Of a DNA stretch of 49,675 nucleotides, positions 23,639-32,464 are shown piece by piece. Source of the stretch: Comamonadaceae bacterium (lineage in GTDB: Bacteria; Pseudomonadota; Gammaproteobacteria; Burkholderiales; Burkholderiaceae_C); the NCBI GenBank assembly GCA_947449895.1, contig CANFSO010000003.1, forward strand, positions 1-49,675. The letters run 5' to 3'. The position numbers were made by a program, and so were the translations under genes. Each line of letters opens with the position of its first letter. The first letter of the stretch is position 1. The notes under the pieces are model-generated. The model was not told the DNA's origin. It worked only from the letters and a program-made list of their open reading frames with translations, and searched no databases.

Positions 23639-25222
23639 ATGAAACAAGCCCTGTTAGGTAATTTTCCTCCAATCATGATGATGCACCGTCTGCTTATGCC
23701 CCTCCTTTTTGTTCAGCCAGTCCAGTCAGGATTCACGTGGCGGGTGACACAGGCTGTCACCACGGTGACCTTTTGCGCCTTCTTTGCCGGTGCTGCGTTC
23801 AGCAGTGCTTCAGCGCAAACACTGCGAGCGGAAATAACTTCAAAGCCAGCCGAAGAATCCAGCCCTGCAGCAGCTGCCGTGCAAGCGCAAAAGTTCACCT
23901 TGGCCAACGGCATGACACTCATCGTCAAGCCCGACCACCGCGCGCCCACCGTGGCGCACATGCTGTGGGTCCGGGTCGGTTCGATGGACGAGGTCGACGG
24001 AACCTCGGGTGTGGCGCACGCGCTGGAGCACATGATGTTCAAAGGCACGCCAAGTCTCAAGCCTGGTGAGTTCTCGCGTCGTGTCGCGGCCTTGGGCGGT
24101 CGCGACAACGCCTTCACCGGCCGCGATGCCACGGCCTATCACCAACAGATCCCCGCCAACCGACTCGAAGATGTGATGCAGCTCGAAGCCGACCGTTTTG
24201 CCAACACCCAGTGGGAAGACGACGAGTTCAAACGCGAAATTGAAGTGGTGAAAGAGGAGCGCCGGATGCGCACAGAAGACTCGCCGCGCGCCCAGCTCTA
24301 TGAAGCCGCCAACGCTGTGACCTTCATTGCCGCACCTTATCGGCGACCGATCATCGGCTGGATGAGCGACCTCGACGCTATGTCGCCGGATGATGTGCGC
24401 AATTTTTACCGCAAGTGGTATGTGCCCAGTAATGCGGCCGTGGTGGTTGCCGGTGATGTGGATGTGACAGAAGTTAAAGCACTTGCAGAGAAATATTACG
24501 GTCGCATTCCCGCAGGGGTGACGCCGCTGCGCAAACCGCGTGTTGAGCCGCTTCAGGTTGGCGTTCGTCGCCTCGATCACAAGGCAAGTGCCAGCCAGGC
24601 TTATGTCAGCCTGATGTACAAAGTGCCTCAGTTGGACGCCAGCGGATTAGCCGATGCGCCCACCGTCACCTCAGGGCCCAGCGCCAGCCGAGACGCGCTG
24701 GCCCTCACCGTGTTGTCGGCCGTGCTCGACGGCTACAGCGGCGCTCGCTTAAATCGCGCCCTGACGCAGGGCAAGGACCGCGTCGCCGACAGTGCCGGCG
24801 CTGACAATGGATTGCTGGGTCGTGGGCCACAGGTTTTTACGCTCGACGGCGTGCCGGCCAAAGACAAGACAGTGCAGCAGGTGATCGACGCGCTGCGCCA
24901 GCAGGTCATGAAGGTCGCCAGTGAAGGCGTCAATGAGGTCGAACTCAACCGCGTGAAGACGCAGTGGGTGGCGTCCGAGATTTACAAGCTGGACGCCATC
25001 TTCAGCCAAGCGCGCGAACTGGGCAGCCACTGGGTCAATGGTTTTCCGCTGGACGCTAGCGCACGCTTGGTGGCGCAGTTGCGCAACATCACATCCGCTG
25101 AAGTGCAGTCCGTGGCTGCGCGTTACTTTGGCGATGACCAGATGACGCAAGCGGTCCTGGTGCCGCAGCCGCTGGATCCGGACAGTAAGCCTCGCGTACC
25201 CGTCGCGGGCGATCTTCACTGA
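23639..25222 (+). CDS. M16 family zinc metallopeptidase, catalytic member
   Basis: A protein of about 527 residues with a signal sequence (VTTVTFCAFFAGAAFSSASA) and an M16 (pitrilysin/PqqL-like) fold. The inverted zinc motif HxxEH is present in VAHALEHMMFKG, with the distal Glu in the following helix region, so this is the active subunit. It is probably periplasmic. The ATG at 23639 has AGGG upstream and is 38 bases from the divergent ftsY start. ATGs at 23675-23681 are alternatives. It is followed 22 bases later by a second M16 protein lacking the zinc motif, so the two likely form a heterodimer. Confidence 0.93.
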   Translation: MKQALLGNFPPIMMMHRLLMPLLFVQPVQSGFTWRVTQAVTTVTFCAFFAGAAFSSASAQTLRAEITSKPAEESSPAAAAVQAQKFTLANGMTLIVKPDHRAPTVAHMLWVRVGSMDEVDGTSGVAHALEHMMFKGTPSLKPGEFSRRVAALGGRDNAFTGRDATAYHQQIPANRLEDVMQLEADRFANTQWEDDEFKREIEVVKEERRMRTEDSPRAQLYEAANAVTFIAAPYRRPIIGWMSDLDAMSPDDVRNFYRKWYVPSNAAVVVAGDVDVTEVKALAEKYYGRIPAGVTPLRKPRVEPLQVGVRRLDHKASASQAYVSLMYKVPQLDASGLADAPTVTSGPSASRDALALTVLSAVLDGYSGARLNRALTQGKDRVADSAGADNGLLGRGPQVFTLDGVPAKDKTVQQVIDALRQQVMKVASEGVNEVELNRVKTQWVASEIYKLDAIFSQARELGSHWVNGFPLDASARLVAQLRNITSAEVQSVAARYFGDDQMTQAVLVPQPLDPDSKPRVPVAGDLH

Positions 25223-25244
25223 ACACTGAAATCGAAAGAAAAAT

Positions 25245-26603
25245 ATGTTGATTTCTAAATTTAGCACCCCGGCGACGCGTGTCGTCTTGGTTGCGCTGGC
25301 CACGCTGCTACACAGCCATGTGGCCCTGGCTGCCTTGCCGATTCAACACTGGACGCAGGCCAGTGGCGCCAAAGTCTATTTGGTCGAAAGCCACGGCATT
25401 CCGATGCTCGATGTGCAGATCGACTTTGACGCAGGCGACCGCCGCGACCCTGCAAACAAAGCCGGCTTAGCGACCATGGTCTCCAGCATGAGCGCCAAGG
25501 GCATTGCGGCCAAGGCCGGCTCGCCGGCACTGGATGAAAACCAGCTCAGTGAAGCCTGGGCAGATCTGGGTGCCGCCTTCTCCGCTGGCTCAGGCAGAGA
25601 CCGCATGAGCTTTTCATTGCGTACCTTGAGCTATCCTGACTTGTTGCCGAAATCCGTTGCATTGGCCGCACGCCAGATCGGCGAACCGGTCTTTCCAGAG
25701 CCGATTTGGCTGCGTGACCGTGAACGCATCGGCGCGTCGATTCGCGAGGCCAACACGCGCCCCGCCACGCTGACCGCCAAGGCTTTTTCTGCGGCGGTGT
25801 ATGGCAATCACCCCTACGGTTTTGACATCACGGAGGAAACGCTGGGGCGTATATCTGTCGCCGATATGAGCCAGTTTTATACCCGCTTCATTAAGCCTTG
25901 CCGGGCCAAGGTCAGCATGGTTGGAGATGTTACGCGGGCTCAGGCTGATGCCTTGGTGAAAGCCTTGCTGGCGCGCTTGCCACAGGACGACGCTGCGCGT
26001 TGCGAAACCTTACCCCGGGTGACTGAAGTTGAGCCACTGGCTGCGGCTGTTACGCAAGCCATTGCGTTTCAATCAGCGCAGGCGCAGGTCTTGATTGGTC
26101 AGCCCGGTTATAAACGTTCAGACCCTGATTTTTTTGCACTCACGGTGGGCAATTACACATTGGGCGGCGGTGGTTTTGTCTCGAGGCTAACAAGCGAGGT
26201 ACGGGAAAAACGTGGTCTGGCTTACAGCGTCTACAGCTACTTCTCGCCGGGTCTTCACGCGGGCGCTTTCACCATCGGTTTGCAGACCCGACCTGACCAA
26301 GCCGAGCAAGCAGTGAGGGTGGCGCGCGAAGTGCTGGCAAAATTCGTCGCTGAAGGTCCCAGCGAAGCCGAACTCAAGGCCGCCAAGGACAACCTGATGG
26401 GTGGCTTCCCGCTGCTCATCGACAGCAATGCGAAACTACTCGGTAACGTCGCTAACATCGCCTGGAATAACTTGCCACTCAATTACCTAGACACCTGGAC
26501 CGCCCAGGTTGAAAAAATCACTGCGGCTGACATCAAGGCCGCCTTTGCCCGCAAGCTGCAGCCGGACCGCATGGTCACCGTGGTGCTGGGAGCCGGCGCA
26601 TGA
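25245..26603 (+). CDS. M16 family peptidase-like protein, non-catalytic partner
   Basis: A 452-residue exported protein (signal region VVLVALATLLHSHVALA). The position of HxxEH is occupied by KAGLATMVSSM, so zinc cannot be bound in the usual way. The family's C-terminal arginine/tyrosine motif is kept in VREKRGLAYSVYSYF near residue 320. This active/inactive pairing parallels the two-subunit M16B peptidases. An AAGAAAAAT stretch gives only a weak ribosome-binding site. Its stop overlaps the rsmD start in ATGA, suggesting coupled translation. Confidence 0.93.
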   Translation: MLISKFSTPATRVVLVALATLLHSHVALAALPIQHWTQASGAKVYLVESHGIPMLDVQIDFDAGDRRDPANKAGLATMVSSMSAKGIAAKAGSPALDENQLSEAWADLGAAFSAGSGRDRMSFSLRTLSYPDLLPKSVALAARQIGEPVFPEPIWLRDRERIGASIREANTRPATLTAKAFSAAVYGNHPYGFDITEETLGRISVADMSQFYTRFIKPCRAKVSMVGDVTRAQADALVKALLARLPQDDAARCETLPRVTEVEPLAAAVTQAIAFQSAQAQVLIGQPGYKRSDPDFFALTVGNYTLGGGGFVSRLTSEVREKRGLAYSVYSYFSPGLHAGAFTIGLQTRPDQAEQAVRVAREVLAKFVAEGPSEAELKAAKDNLMGGFPLLIDSNAKLLGNVANIAWNNLPLNYLDTWTAQVEKITAADIKAAFARKLQPDRMVTVVLGAGA

Positions 26604-27259
26604 GGCCGCGTTCCGAACAAGCTAAAGCGACGCCAGCGGCCAAGCCACAAAGCAAAGCCAAGGGCAAGCCCGGCCCGCGCCACAACAAGCCGTTGCCAGG
26701 CGAGGTCCGGATCATCGGCGGCCTTTACAAGCGGACCAAGCTGACGGTGTCCGATAAACCCGGCCTGCGCCCGACGCCAGACCGCGTGCGCGAAACTTTG
26801 TTCAACTGGCTGGGCCAAGACCTGACCGGCTGGCGCTGCATGGATATTTTTGCCGGCACTGGTGTGCTGGGCTTTGAAGCAGCTTCGCGCGGTGCGGCAG
26901 AGGTGGTCTTGTGCGAGCAGGATGCGCAGCTGGTCCTCAAGCTGAAGGCCTTGCAAGAGCGCCTGAAGGCTGCTGTGGTGCGTGTCGAGCGTGGCGACGG
27001 CGTCGGCTTGCTGAGGCGGCAGAGCCCTGGCTCGATCCAGCTGGTATTCATCGATCCACCGTTTGACTCGGTGTTGTTCGAGCCGGCGTTGAAGGCGGCA
27101 GCTGAGGTGATTTCAGACAAGGGTCTGGTTTACTTGGAAGCACCGCGCACTTGGACTGCTGACGAGCTGACCCCGTTAGGGCTGGAGATTTACCGCAGCA
27201 GCAAGGCTGGGGCGGTTCATTTCCATTTGCTGGCGCGCTTAGGGGCCTTCACGGCTTGA
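26600..27259 (+). CDS. rsmD: 16S rRNA (guanine(966)-N(2))-methyltransferase RsmD
   Basis: A 219-residue methyltransferase modifying G966 of 16S rRNA. The N-terminus is lysine-rich and longer than in E. coli. Then come EVRIIGGLYKRTKL, RPTPDRVRETLFNWL, the SAM-binding DIFAGTGVLGFEAASRGA, and the catalytic DPPF motif in VFIDPPFDS. The rsmD-coaD-ferredoxin order that follows is common in proteobacteria. The ATG overlaps the stop of the M16 gene. Confidence 0.95.
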   Translation: MRPRSEQAKATPAAKPQSKAKGKPGPRHNKPLPGEVRIIGGLYKRTKLTVSDKPGLRPTPDRVRETLFNWLGQDLTGWRCMDIFAGTGVLGFEAASRGAAEVVLCEQDAQLVLKLKALQERLKAAVVRVERGDGVGLLRRQSPGSIQLVFIDPPFDSVLFEPALKAAAEVISDKGLVYLEAPRTWTADELTPLGLEIYRSSKAGAVHFHLLARLGAFTA

Positions 27260-27308
27260 AGGCACTCTCGTCGTCAAGGCCTTGGGCCTCGGGGGCATAA
27301 TTCTATTT

Positions 27309-28115
<807 letters not shown>

Positions 28116-28125
<10 letters not shown>

Positions 28126-28757
28126 GAGGATTCTGCCGCTTTTGGTTTGTCACTATCCGGCTTGCGTGGTGGTTTTGGCCTGACCGGCGCATGCGTGTGA
28201 ATCAGCATGGTGGCTTTTTCCATCTCACCCTCGATCAGCATCGGCAACGCCTTCAAGCTGCGCGTCAGTGCTTCTTCGATGGCAAAGCGATGCTCTTGTG
28301 ACGGCTTTTGCAGCACCCAGTTGATGACTTCTGATTTCACGCCCGGATGGCCGACGCCGATGCGCAGTCGCCAGTAGTCAGCGCTGCCAAGTTGCGCGTG
28401 GATGTCGCGCAGGCCGTTGTGCCCAGCATGGCTGCCGCCAAATTTCAGTTTGAGTTGGCCAGGCACGATGTCGAGCTCGTCATGGGCGACCAATATTTCC
28501 TCGGGCTTGATTTTGAAAAAGCGGGCGAGGGCGCCGACTGATTTGCCAGAGAGATTCATGAAAGTGCGTGGCTCCAACAGCCAAAGCGTCTGGCCATTTA
28601 CGGTCGTTCTTGCCACCACGCCGTAGTAGCTTTTGTCGAGTACAAGACTGACTTTCAGTTCGTGCGCCAAGGCGTCGACCCACCAGACGCCCGCGTTATG
28701 GCGCGTGGCTTCGTATTCAGGGCCAGGGTTGCCTAGGCCAACAAAGAGTTTGATCAT
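28116..28757 (-). CDS. pth: Peptidyl-tRNA hydrolase
   Basis: A 213-residue enzyme that frees tRNA from prematurely released peptidyl-tRNA. Signatures are [19 protein letters not shown] with the catalytic His near residue 20, the FMNLSGKSV strand, and [28 protein letters not shown] with conserved Asp and His residues. The C-terminus has an extra lysine/proline-rich tail ([16 protein letters not shown]) beyond the E. coli length. It lies downstream of rplY on the same strand but is separated by a terminator, so it may have its own promoter. Confidence 0.96.
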
Positions 28758-28820
28758 GAGGTAATAGATGCTGTTAGTCGGTTGACGCTTGGCACGACTG
28801 TAACGCGCCTAGACCCCATG

Positions 28821-28854
28821 AAAAAAGCCCATACCCTCTTGCGAGGATATGGGC
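28821..28854 (-). terminator. Rho-independent terminator after rplY
   Basis: Read on the minus strand, a 12-base stem (GAGGATATGGGC region pairing with GCCCATACCCTC, one mismatch) closes a TTGC/GCAA loop and is followed by a run of six T. It begins 32 bases past the rplY stop and should end the prs-rplY transcript before pth. Confidence 0.85.
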
Positions 28855-28885
28855 CGCCGCCGTGAGGCAGTGCTCTATGAAGCGA

Positions 28886-29539
28886 TTACTTCTTAGCGGC
28901 TGGCTTGGCTGCAGGCTTGCCTTTACCGCCCTTGGCGTCTTTTGCATCAGCTGCTGGCGCTTCTTCAGCCGGGGCTTCTTCAACGATAGCCGTGACCGAA
29001 GCCAACACTGGGTTGACTTGGCCCTTGGCCACAAACTTCACGCCTTTTGGCAGCGTGATGTCTTTGACGTGCAGTGGCGCGCCTTTTTTCATCGCGCTCA
29101 AATCGACAGCGATGAATTCAGGAATGTCAGCCGGGAAGCAGGAAACAGTCAACTCAGTCACCACATGGTTGACCAAGCAGTTTTCAGCTTTGACAGCTGG
29201 AGAATTCTCTTCACCGCTGAAATGCACCGGCACTTTGATCGTCATGCGAGTCGTAGCTTCGACGCGCTGAAAGTCAATGTGCAGAATTTGCTGTTTGAAA
29301 GGGTGCATTTGCAAGTTGCGCAGCAGGACCTTGTGGACATTACCAGCCAATTCCATCTCGAGGATGGAGGCGTGGAAGGCTTCTTTTTTGATGGCGTGAA
29401 ACAGTGCGTTGTGATCGAGCTCGATCATCAATGCAGCGTCAACGCCGCCATAAACAATACCGGGCGTGCGGCCGGTGATGCGGAGACGGCGGCTCGCACC
29501 CGTGCCCTGCAATGCGCGCTCAAAAGCGGTGAATTTCAT
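28886..29539 (-). CDS. rplY: 50S ribosomal protein L25/general stress protein Ctc
   Basis: A 217-residue long-form L25 (Ctc) protein binding 5S rRNA. The N-terminal L25 domain starts [20 protein letters not shown] and includes [10 protein letters not shown]. The C-terminal TL5-type beta domain follows from about residue 100. An alanine/lysine-rich low-complexity tail ([22 protein letters not shown]) ends the protein. The gene lies 90 bases downstream of prs on the same strand, the conserved prs-rplY-pth order. Confidence 0.96.
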   Translation of the reverse strand: MKFTAFERALQGTGASRRLRITGRTPGIVYGGVDAALMIELDHNALFHAIKKEAFHASILEMELAGNVHKVLLRNLQMHPFKQQILHIDFQRVEATTRMTIKVPVHFSGEENSPAVKAENCLVNHVVTELTVSCFPADIPEFIAVDLSAMKKGAPLHVKDITLPKGVKFVAKGQVNPVLASVTAIVEEAPAEEAPAADAKDAKGGKGKPAAKPAAKK

Positions 29540-29629
29540 ACAATTTCTCCTGAAGAGGCAGGCCGCGACCAGCTCGCCTCGTGACGTAAAAGGTGGCGTC
29601 TAAAAGAGCCACCCACTTTTTGCCTGGAA

Positions 29630-30628
29630 TCAGAACAGGTTGTCTTGATCCGAGAACAAACTCATGACCGACTCACCCTTGGCAATGCGCTGAATTGTTT
29701 CGGCAATCAGCGGTGCAACAGAGAGTTGGCGAATTTTTTTGCAAGCCAAGGCGCTGTCAGTCAGCGCGATGGTGTTGGTGACCACGACTTCGTCGAGGGC
29801 ATCACTTTTTGCAATGCGGTCGATGGCTGGGCCTGAAAAAATCGGGTGTGTGCAGTAGGCGTAAACCTTCTTGGCGCCGCGTTCTTTAAGTACTTCAGCC
29901 GCTTTGAGCAGCGTGCCGGCGGTGTCGATCATATCGTCCATGATGACGCAGTTGCGGCCATCAATATCGCCGATCACGTGCATGACTTCAGAAACATTGG
30001 CTTTTGGGCGACGCTTGTCGATGATGGCCATGTCGCACCCCAATTGCTTGGCCAGCGCACGGGCGCGAACCACGCCGCCGACGTCTGGCGAGACAACCAT
30101 CAGGTCGTTGTAATTTTGCTGGCGAAGGTCGCCCAGCAGGACAGGCGAGGCGTAGATATTGTCGACAGGGATATCGAAAAAGCCTTGGATCTGGTCAGCG
30201 TGCAAGTCCATTGTCAGAACCCGCGAAACGCCTACGGCTTGTAGCATGTTGGCGACCACTTTGGCCGTGATCGGCACACGTGCTGAGCGTGGACGGCGGT
30301 CTTGACGGGCGTAACCAAAGTAGGGGATGACAGCTGAAATGCGCTCGGCAGACGCACGTTTCAAAGCGTCCACCATGATCAGCAATTCCATCAGGTTGTC
30401 GTTGGTTGGTGCGCAGGTTGACTGCACCACAAAGACCTCGCGAGCCCGCACGTTTTGCTGAATTTCGACGGTAACTTCACCATCAGAGAAACGGCCGACA
30501 TGGGCTGCACCCAATGCAATGCCGAGGTTCTGGGCAATTTCCTGGGCTAAGCCCGGGTTGGCATTCCCAGTGAAAACCATGAATTCAGGGTTGTGCGGCA
30601 GCATGTGGAGTCCAGCGGTGTTTGGCAT
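29630..30628 (-). CDS. prs: Ribose-phosphate pyrophosphokinase
   Basis: A 332-residue PRPP synthase, which supplies PRPP for nucleotide, histidine and tryptophan synthesis. Motifs are [15 protein letters not shown] near residue 47, [10 protein letters not shown] with ATP-contact residues, [17 protein letters not shown] near residue 140, and the PRPP-binding [13 protein letters not shown] near residue 230. The ATG at 30628 adds eight residues before a second Met ([14 protein letters not shown]), so either could be the start. tRNA-Gln lies upstream on the same strand. Confidence 0.97.
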   Translation of the reverse strand: MPNTAGLHMLPHNPEFMVFTGNANPGLAQEIAQNLGIALGAAHVGRFSDGEVTVEIQQNVRAREVFVVQSTCAPTNDNLMELLIMVDALKRASAERISAVIPYFGYARQDRRPRSARVPITAKVVANMLQAVGVSRVLTMDLHADQIQGFFDIPVDNIYASPVLLGDLRQQNYNDLMVVSPDVGGVVRARALAKQLGCDMAIIDKRRPKANVSEVMHVIGDIDGRNCVIMDDMIDTAGTLLKAAEVLKERGAKKVYAYCTHPIFSGPAIDRIAKSDALDEVVVTNTIALTDSALACKKIRQLSVAPLIAETIQRIAKGESVMSLFSDQDNLF

Positions 30629-30737
30629 TGAAACGATGAGGAGGCAAAAGGCACACTAAAACACTGGGTGCTCAATGCCTGTGCGGTTTTTTTTCACCGT
30701 CGATCGAAGACACTAAACACAAAAGCAAAAGGCCGAT

Positions 30738-30765
30738 GCCCGAACTTTGTATCAAAGTCCGCGGC
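30738..30765 (-). terminator. Hairpin downstream of tRNA-Gln, possible terminator
   Basis: On the minus strand GGACTTTG pairs with CAAAGTTC across an ATA loop (one G-U pair), with a flanking GCC/GGC clamp. T-rich sequence (CCTTTTGCTTTTG) starts about 7 bases after the stem. It begins 16 bases past the tRNA 3' end. The distance to the T-run makes it a moderate terminator candidate. Confidence 0.4.
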
Positions 30766-30780
30766 AAAGGCCCATAAATT

Positions 30781-30857
30781 TGGCAGGGGTGGAAGGAGTC
30801 GAACCTGCGAATGCTGGAATCAAAATCCAGTGCCTTAACCAACTTGGCGACACCCCT
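30781..30857 (-). tRNA. tRNA-Gln (anticodon TTG)
   Basis: A 77-base cloverleaf with the CCA end encoded. The acceptor stem AGGGGTG pairs fully with CACCCCT. The D arm has GCC/GGC, the anticodon stem CTGGA pairs with TCCAG around the loop TTTTGAT, giving anticodon TTG (30821-30823 on the complement), and the T loop is TTCGACT. The T stem has one C-T mismatch at 30807/30793. Location between ispE and prs is the conserved betaproteobacterial order. Confidence 0.95.
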
Positions 30858-30879
30858 ACACAGGTCAACTGCTGTCACG

Positions 30880-30899
30880 GGATTGCCTTGCGGCAATCC
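30880..30899. repeat. Perfect 8-base inverted repeat upstream of tRNA-Gln
   Basis: GGATTGCC and GGCAATCC flank a TTGC loop, a perfect stem in the 110-base gap between ispE and tRNA-Gln. There is no T-run on either strand, so it is unlikely to be a simple terminator. It could be an RNA processing signal or a protein-binding palindrome. Confidence 0.6.
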
Positions 30900-30967
30900 T
30901 TAACTTCAGCAATCAACCCATAAACTAAACTAATCGTATCTGGAAAACTTGTCCTAAAACCGGCATT

Positions 30968-31870
30968 CTACCAACCGGTCAGAGGATGTTCCTCCAAATT
31001 TTTGCATTTTTTGACGACCCAGCCACTTGGGGCTAGCGGAATCATCGAATTATGCAAAATTTGCGCAAAAACAGCACTGCCTGAGCCGGTCATCCTGCCT
31101 TGTAGCCCTTGGGCTGCAAGCCAATCAAGAGACTGAACCAGCGGCGTACAAAGCTTCTCGGCAACCGGCTGCAAGTCGTTTCGGCCAAATCCGTAAATAC
31201 GGCCTTTGTCGTTTGCAGCGAAGCCTCGCATTGTAGCAGTTGCCGCGTCACGTTTTAGCTCCGGAGCGCCAAAAATTGCCGGAGTTGACAATCCGACAGG
31301 CGGTTTGACCACTAAAAAATGTGCAGGCGGCAATTTAATTGGCGTCAGCTGCTCGCCGATACCTTCGACCCAAGAATGGCCCGAACCGAGGAAAAACGGA
31401 ACATCCGCACCTAAGGCCAATGCGATGGTTTGTAATTGTTCTGGTGGCAGGTGAACCCCCCAGAGCCGCTGCAGCGCGCGCAGGCAACTTGCTGCGTCTG
31501 ACGATCCGCCCCCCATGCCAGCCTGTGAAGGAATGCGCTTTTCAAGGCTGATGTTCACGCCCAGCGTGGTGCCACTGGCGGCTTGCAAGGCGCGGGCTGC
31601 ACGCACCGTCAGGTCATCTGCCGGTAGCAAGTCGGATGTTGTTGGTCCTAAGTCGGTGCGCGAAATAATTCCGTCGTGACGCAATTCGAAGTGCAGGGTG
31701 TCGCACCAGTCGATAAGCATAAAAACCGACTGTAGCAAGTGCAAGCCGTCAGCGCGGCGTCCGGTGATGTGCAGAAATAAATTAAGTTTGGCCGGTGCCA
31801 ATACGTCATAGATCGCTTTCAACGGAGCGGCTCTATGGGCGGCGAAAGTCGAAGATTTAGAAAATGTCAT
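30968..31870 (-). CDS. ispE: 4-diphosphocytidyl-2-C-methyl-D-erythritol kinase
   Basis: A 300-residue GHMP kinase of the MEP isoprenoid pathway, phosphorylating CDP-ME. It has the N-terminal LAPAKLNLFLHITGRRADGLH motif with the catalytic lysine, the ATP-binding IPSQAGMGGGSSDAA near residue 105, and the C-terminal MTGSGSAVFA motif. The ATG at 31870 is chosen. The open frame continues upstream into the lolB gene without homologous residues. It lies 20 bases after the lolB stop in the conserved lolB-ispE-tRNA-Gln-prs order. Confidence 0.96.
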   Translation of the reverse strand: MTFSKSSTFAAHRAAPLKAIYDVLAPAKLNLFLHITGRRADGLHLLQSVFMLIDWCDTLHFELRHDGIISRTDLGPTTSDLLPADDLTVRAARALQAASGTTLGVNISLEKRIPSQAGMGGGSSDAASCLRALQRLWGVHLPPEQLQTIALALGADVPFFLGSGHSWVEGIGEQLTPIKLPPAHFLVVKPPVGLSTPAIFGAPELKRDAATATMRGFAANDKGRIYGFGRNDLQPVAEKLCTPLVQSLDWLAAQGLQGRMTGSGSAVFAQILHNSMIPLAPSGWVVKKCKNLEEHPLTGW

Positions 31871-31890
31871 GAGGCACTTCGTAAGACGCT

Positions 31891-32460
31891 TCAACGCAGT
31901 GGTGTGTCCAGCACGATGCGCAGTTCCGTTTGGGGTAGCGGATTGATGCGGTGAGCTTGGATGCGACCTTCTGGTTGGCGCGTGAGGTCTGCCGTCCAGC
32001 CGTTCGACTGCGTCGATTTGCCGACAAGCCAATCAAAGAGGGCTGCCACTGGCAGCGCCGCCCCTGTGGACTGCTCAATCAGCGCTTCAATAGAGACGTA
32101 ATGGCGTGTTTCGCTGCCTGAGTAAAGCGTTGCCTGTTTCGGTGACCATCGCGCAGCCAGTACTGTGTTTCCCAGTGGGCTGTTCAGCATCAGTTCACCT
32201 TGACTCGGGCCGCCTTTTATTTCAAAACCGCCAGAAAACGACTGGGGCGGCTCTGACTGCACTTGCAGACTCAGACGCCCAGACCAGATATTTGTGGGTT
32301 CAATGTCCGACGCTGTTCTGGGCAACTGAACGCAGCCGCAAAGCAATACGAGGCTTGCGCAAGCGAGCCAGAAAAAGCCGAAGCGCAATGCACTCCGGTC
32401 TGGAAACGAATTCAACGGGAGCTTGACGGAACTACCGGACACGAGGCGCACTGATTGCAT
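31891..32460 (-). CDS. lolB: Outer-membrane lipoprotein assembly factor LolB
   Basis: A 189-residue lipoprotein that receives lipoproteins from LolA at the outer membrane. The signal ends with a lipobox in LACASLVLLCGC, the Cys being near residue 43; about 25 extra residues precede the signal core, so a later start is possible. The domain has IWSGRLSLQVQ, FSGGFEIKGGPSQGELMLNSPLGNTVLAARW and a C-terminal PQTELRIVLD strand, matching LolB. It lies between the TPR gene (4 bases upstream) and ispE, with which it is probably co-transcribed. Confidence 0.9.
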   Translation of the reverse strand: MQSVRLVSGSSVKLPLNSFPDRSALRFGFFWLACASLVLLCGCVQLPRTASDIEPTNIWSGRLSLQVQSEPPQSFSGGFEIKGGPSQGELMLNSPLGNTVLAARWSPKQATLYSGSETRHYVSIEALIEQSTGAALPVAALFDWLVGKSTQSNGWTADLTRQPEGRIQAHRINPLPQTELRIVLDTPLR

Positions 32461-32464
32461 GGGG

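Noticed and set aside
31871-32032. N-terminal extension of the ispE frame
   Set aside because: It overlaps the end of lolB on the same strand in another frame and lacks family similarity; the ATG at 31870 fits.
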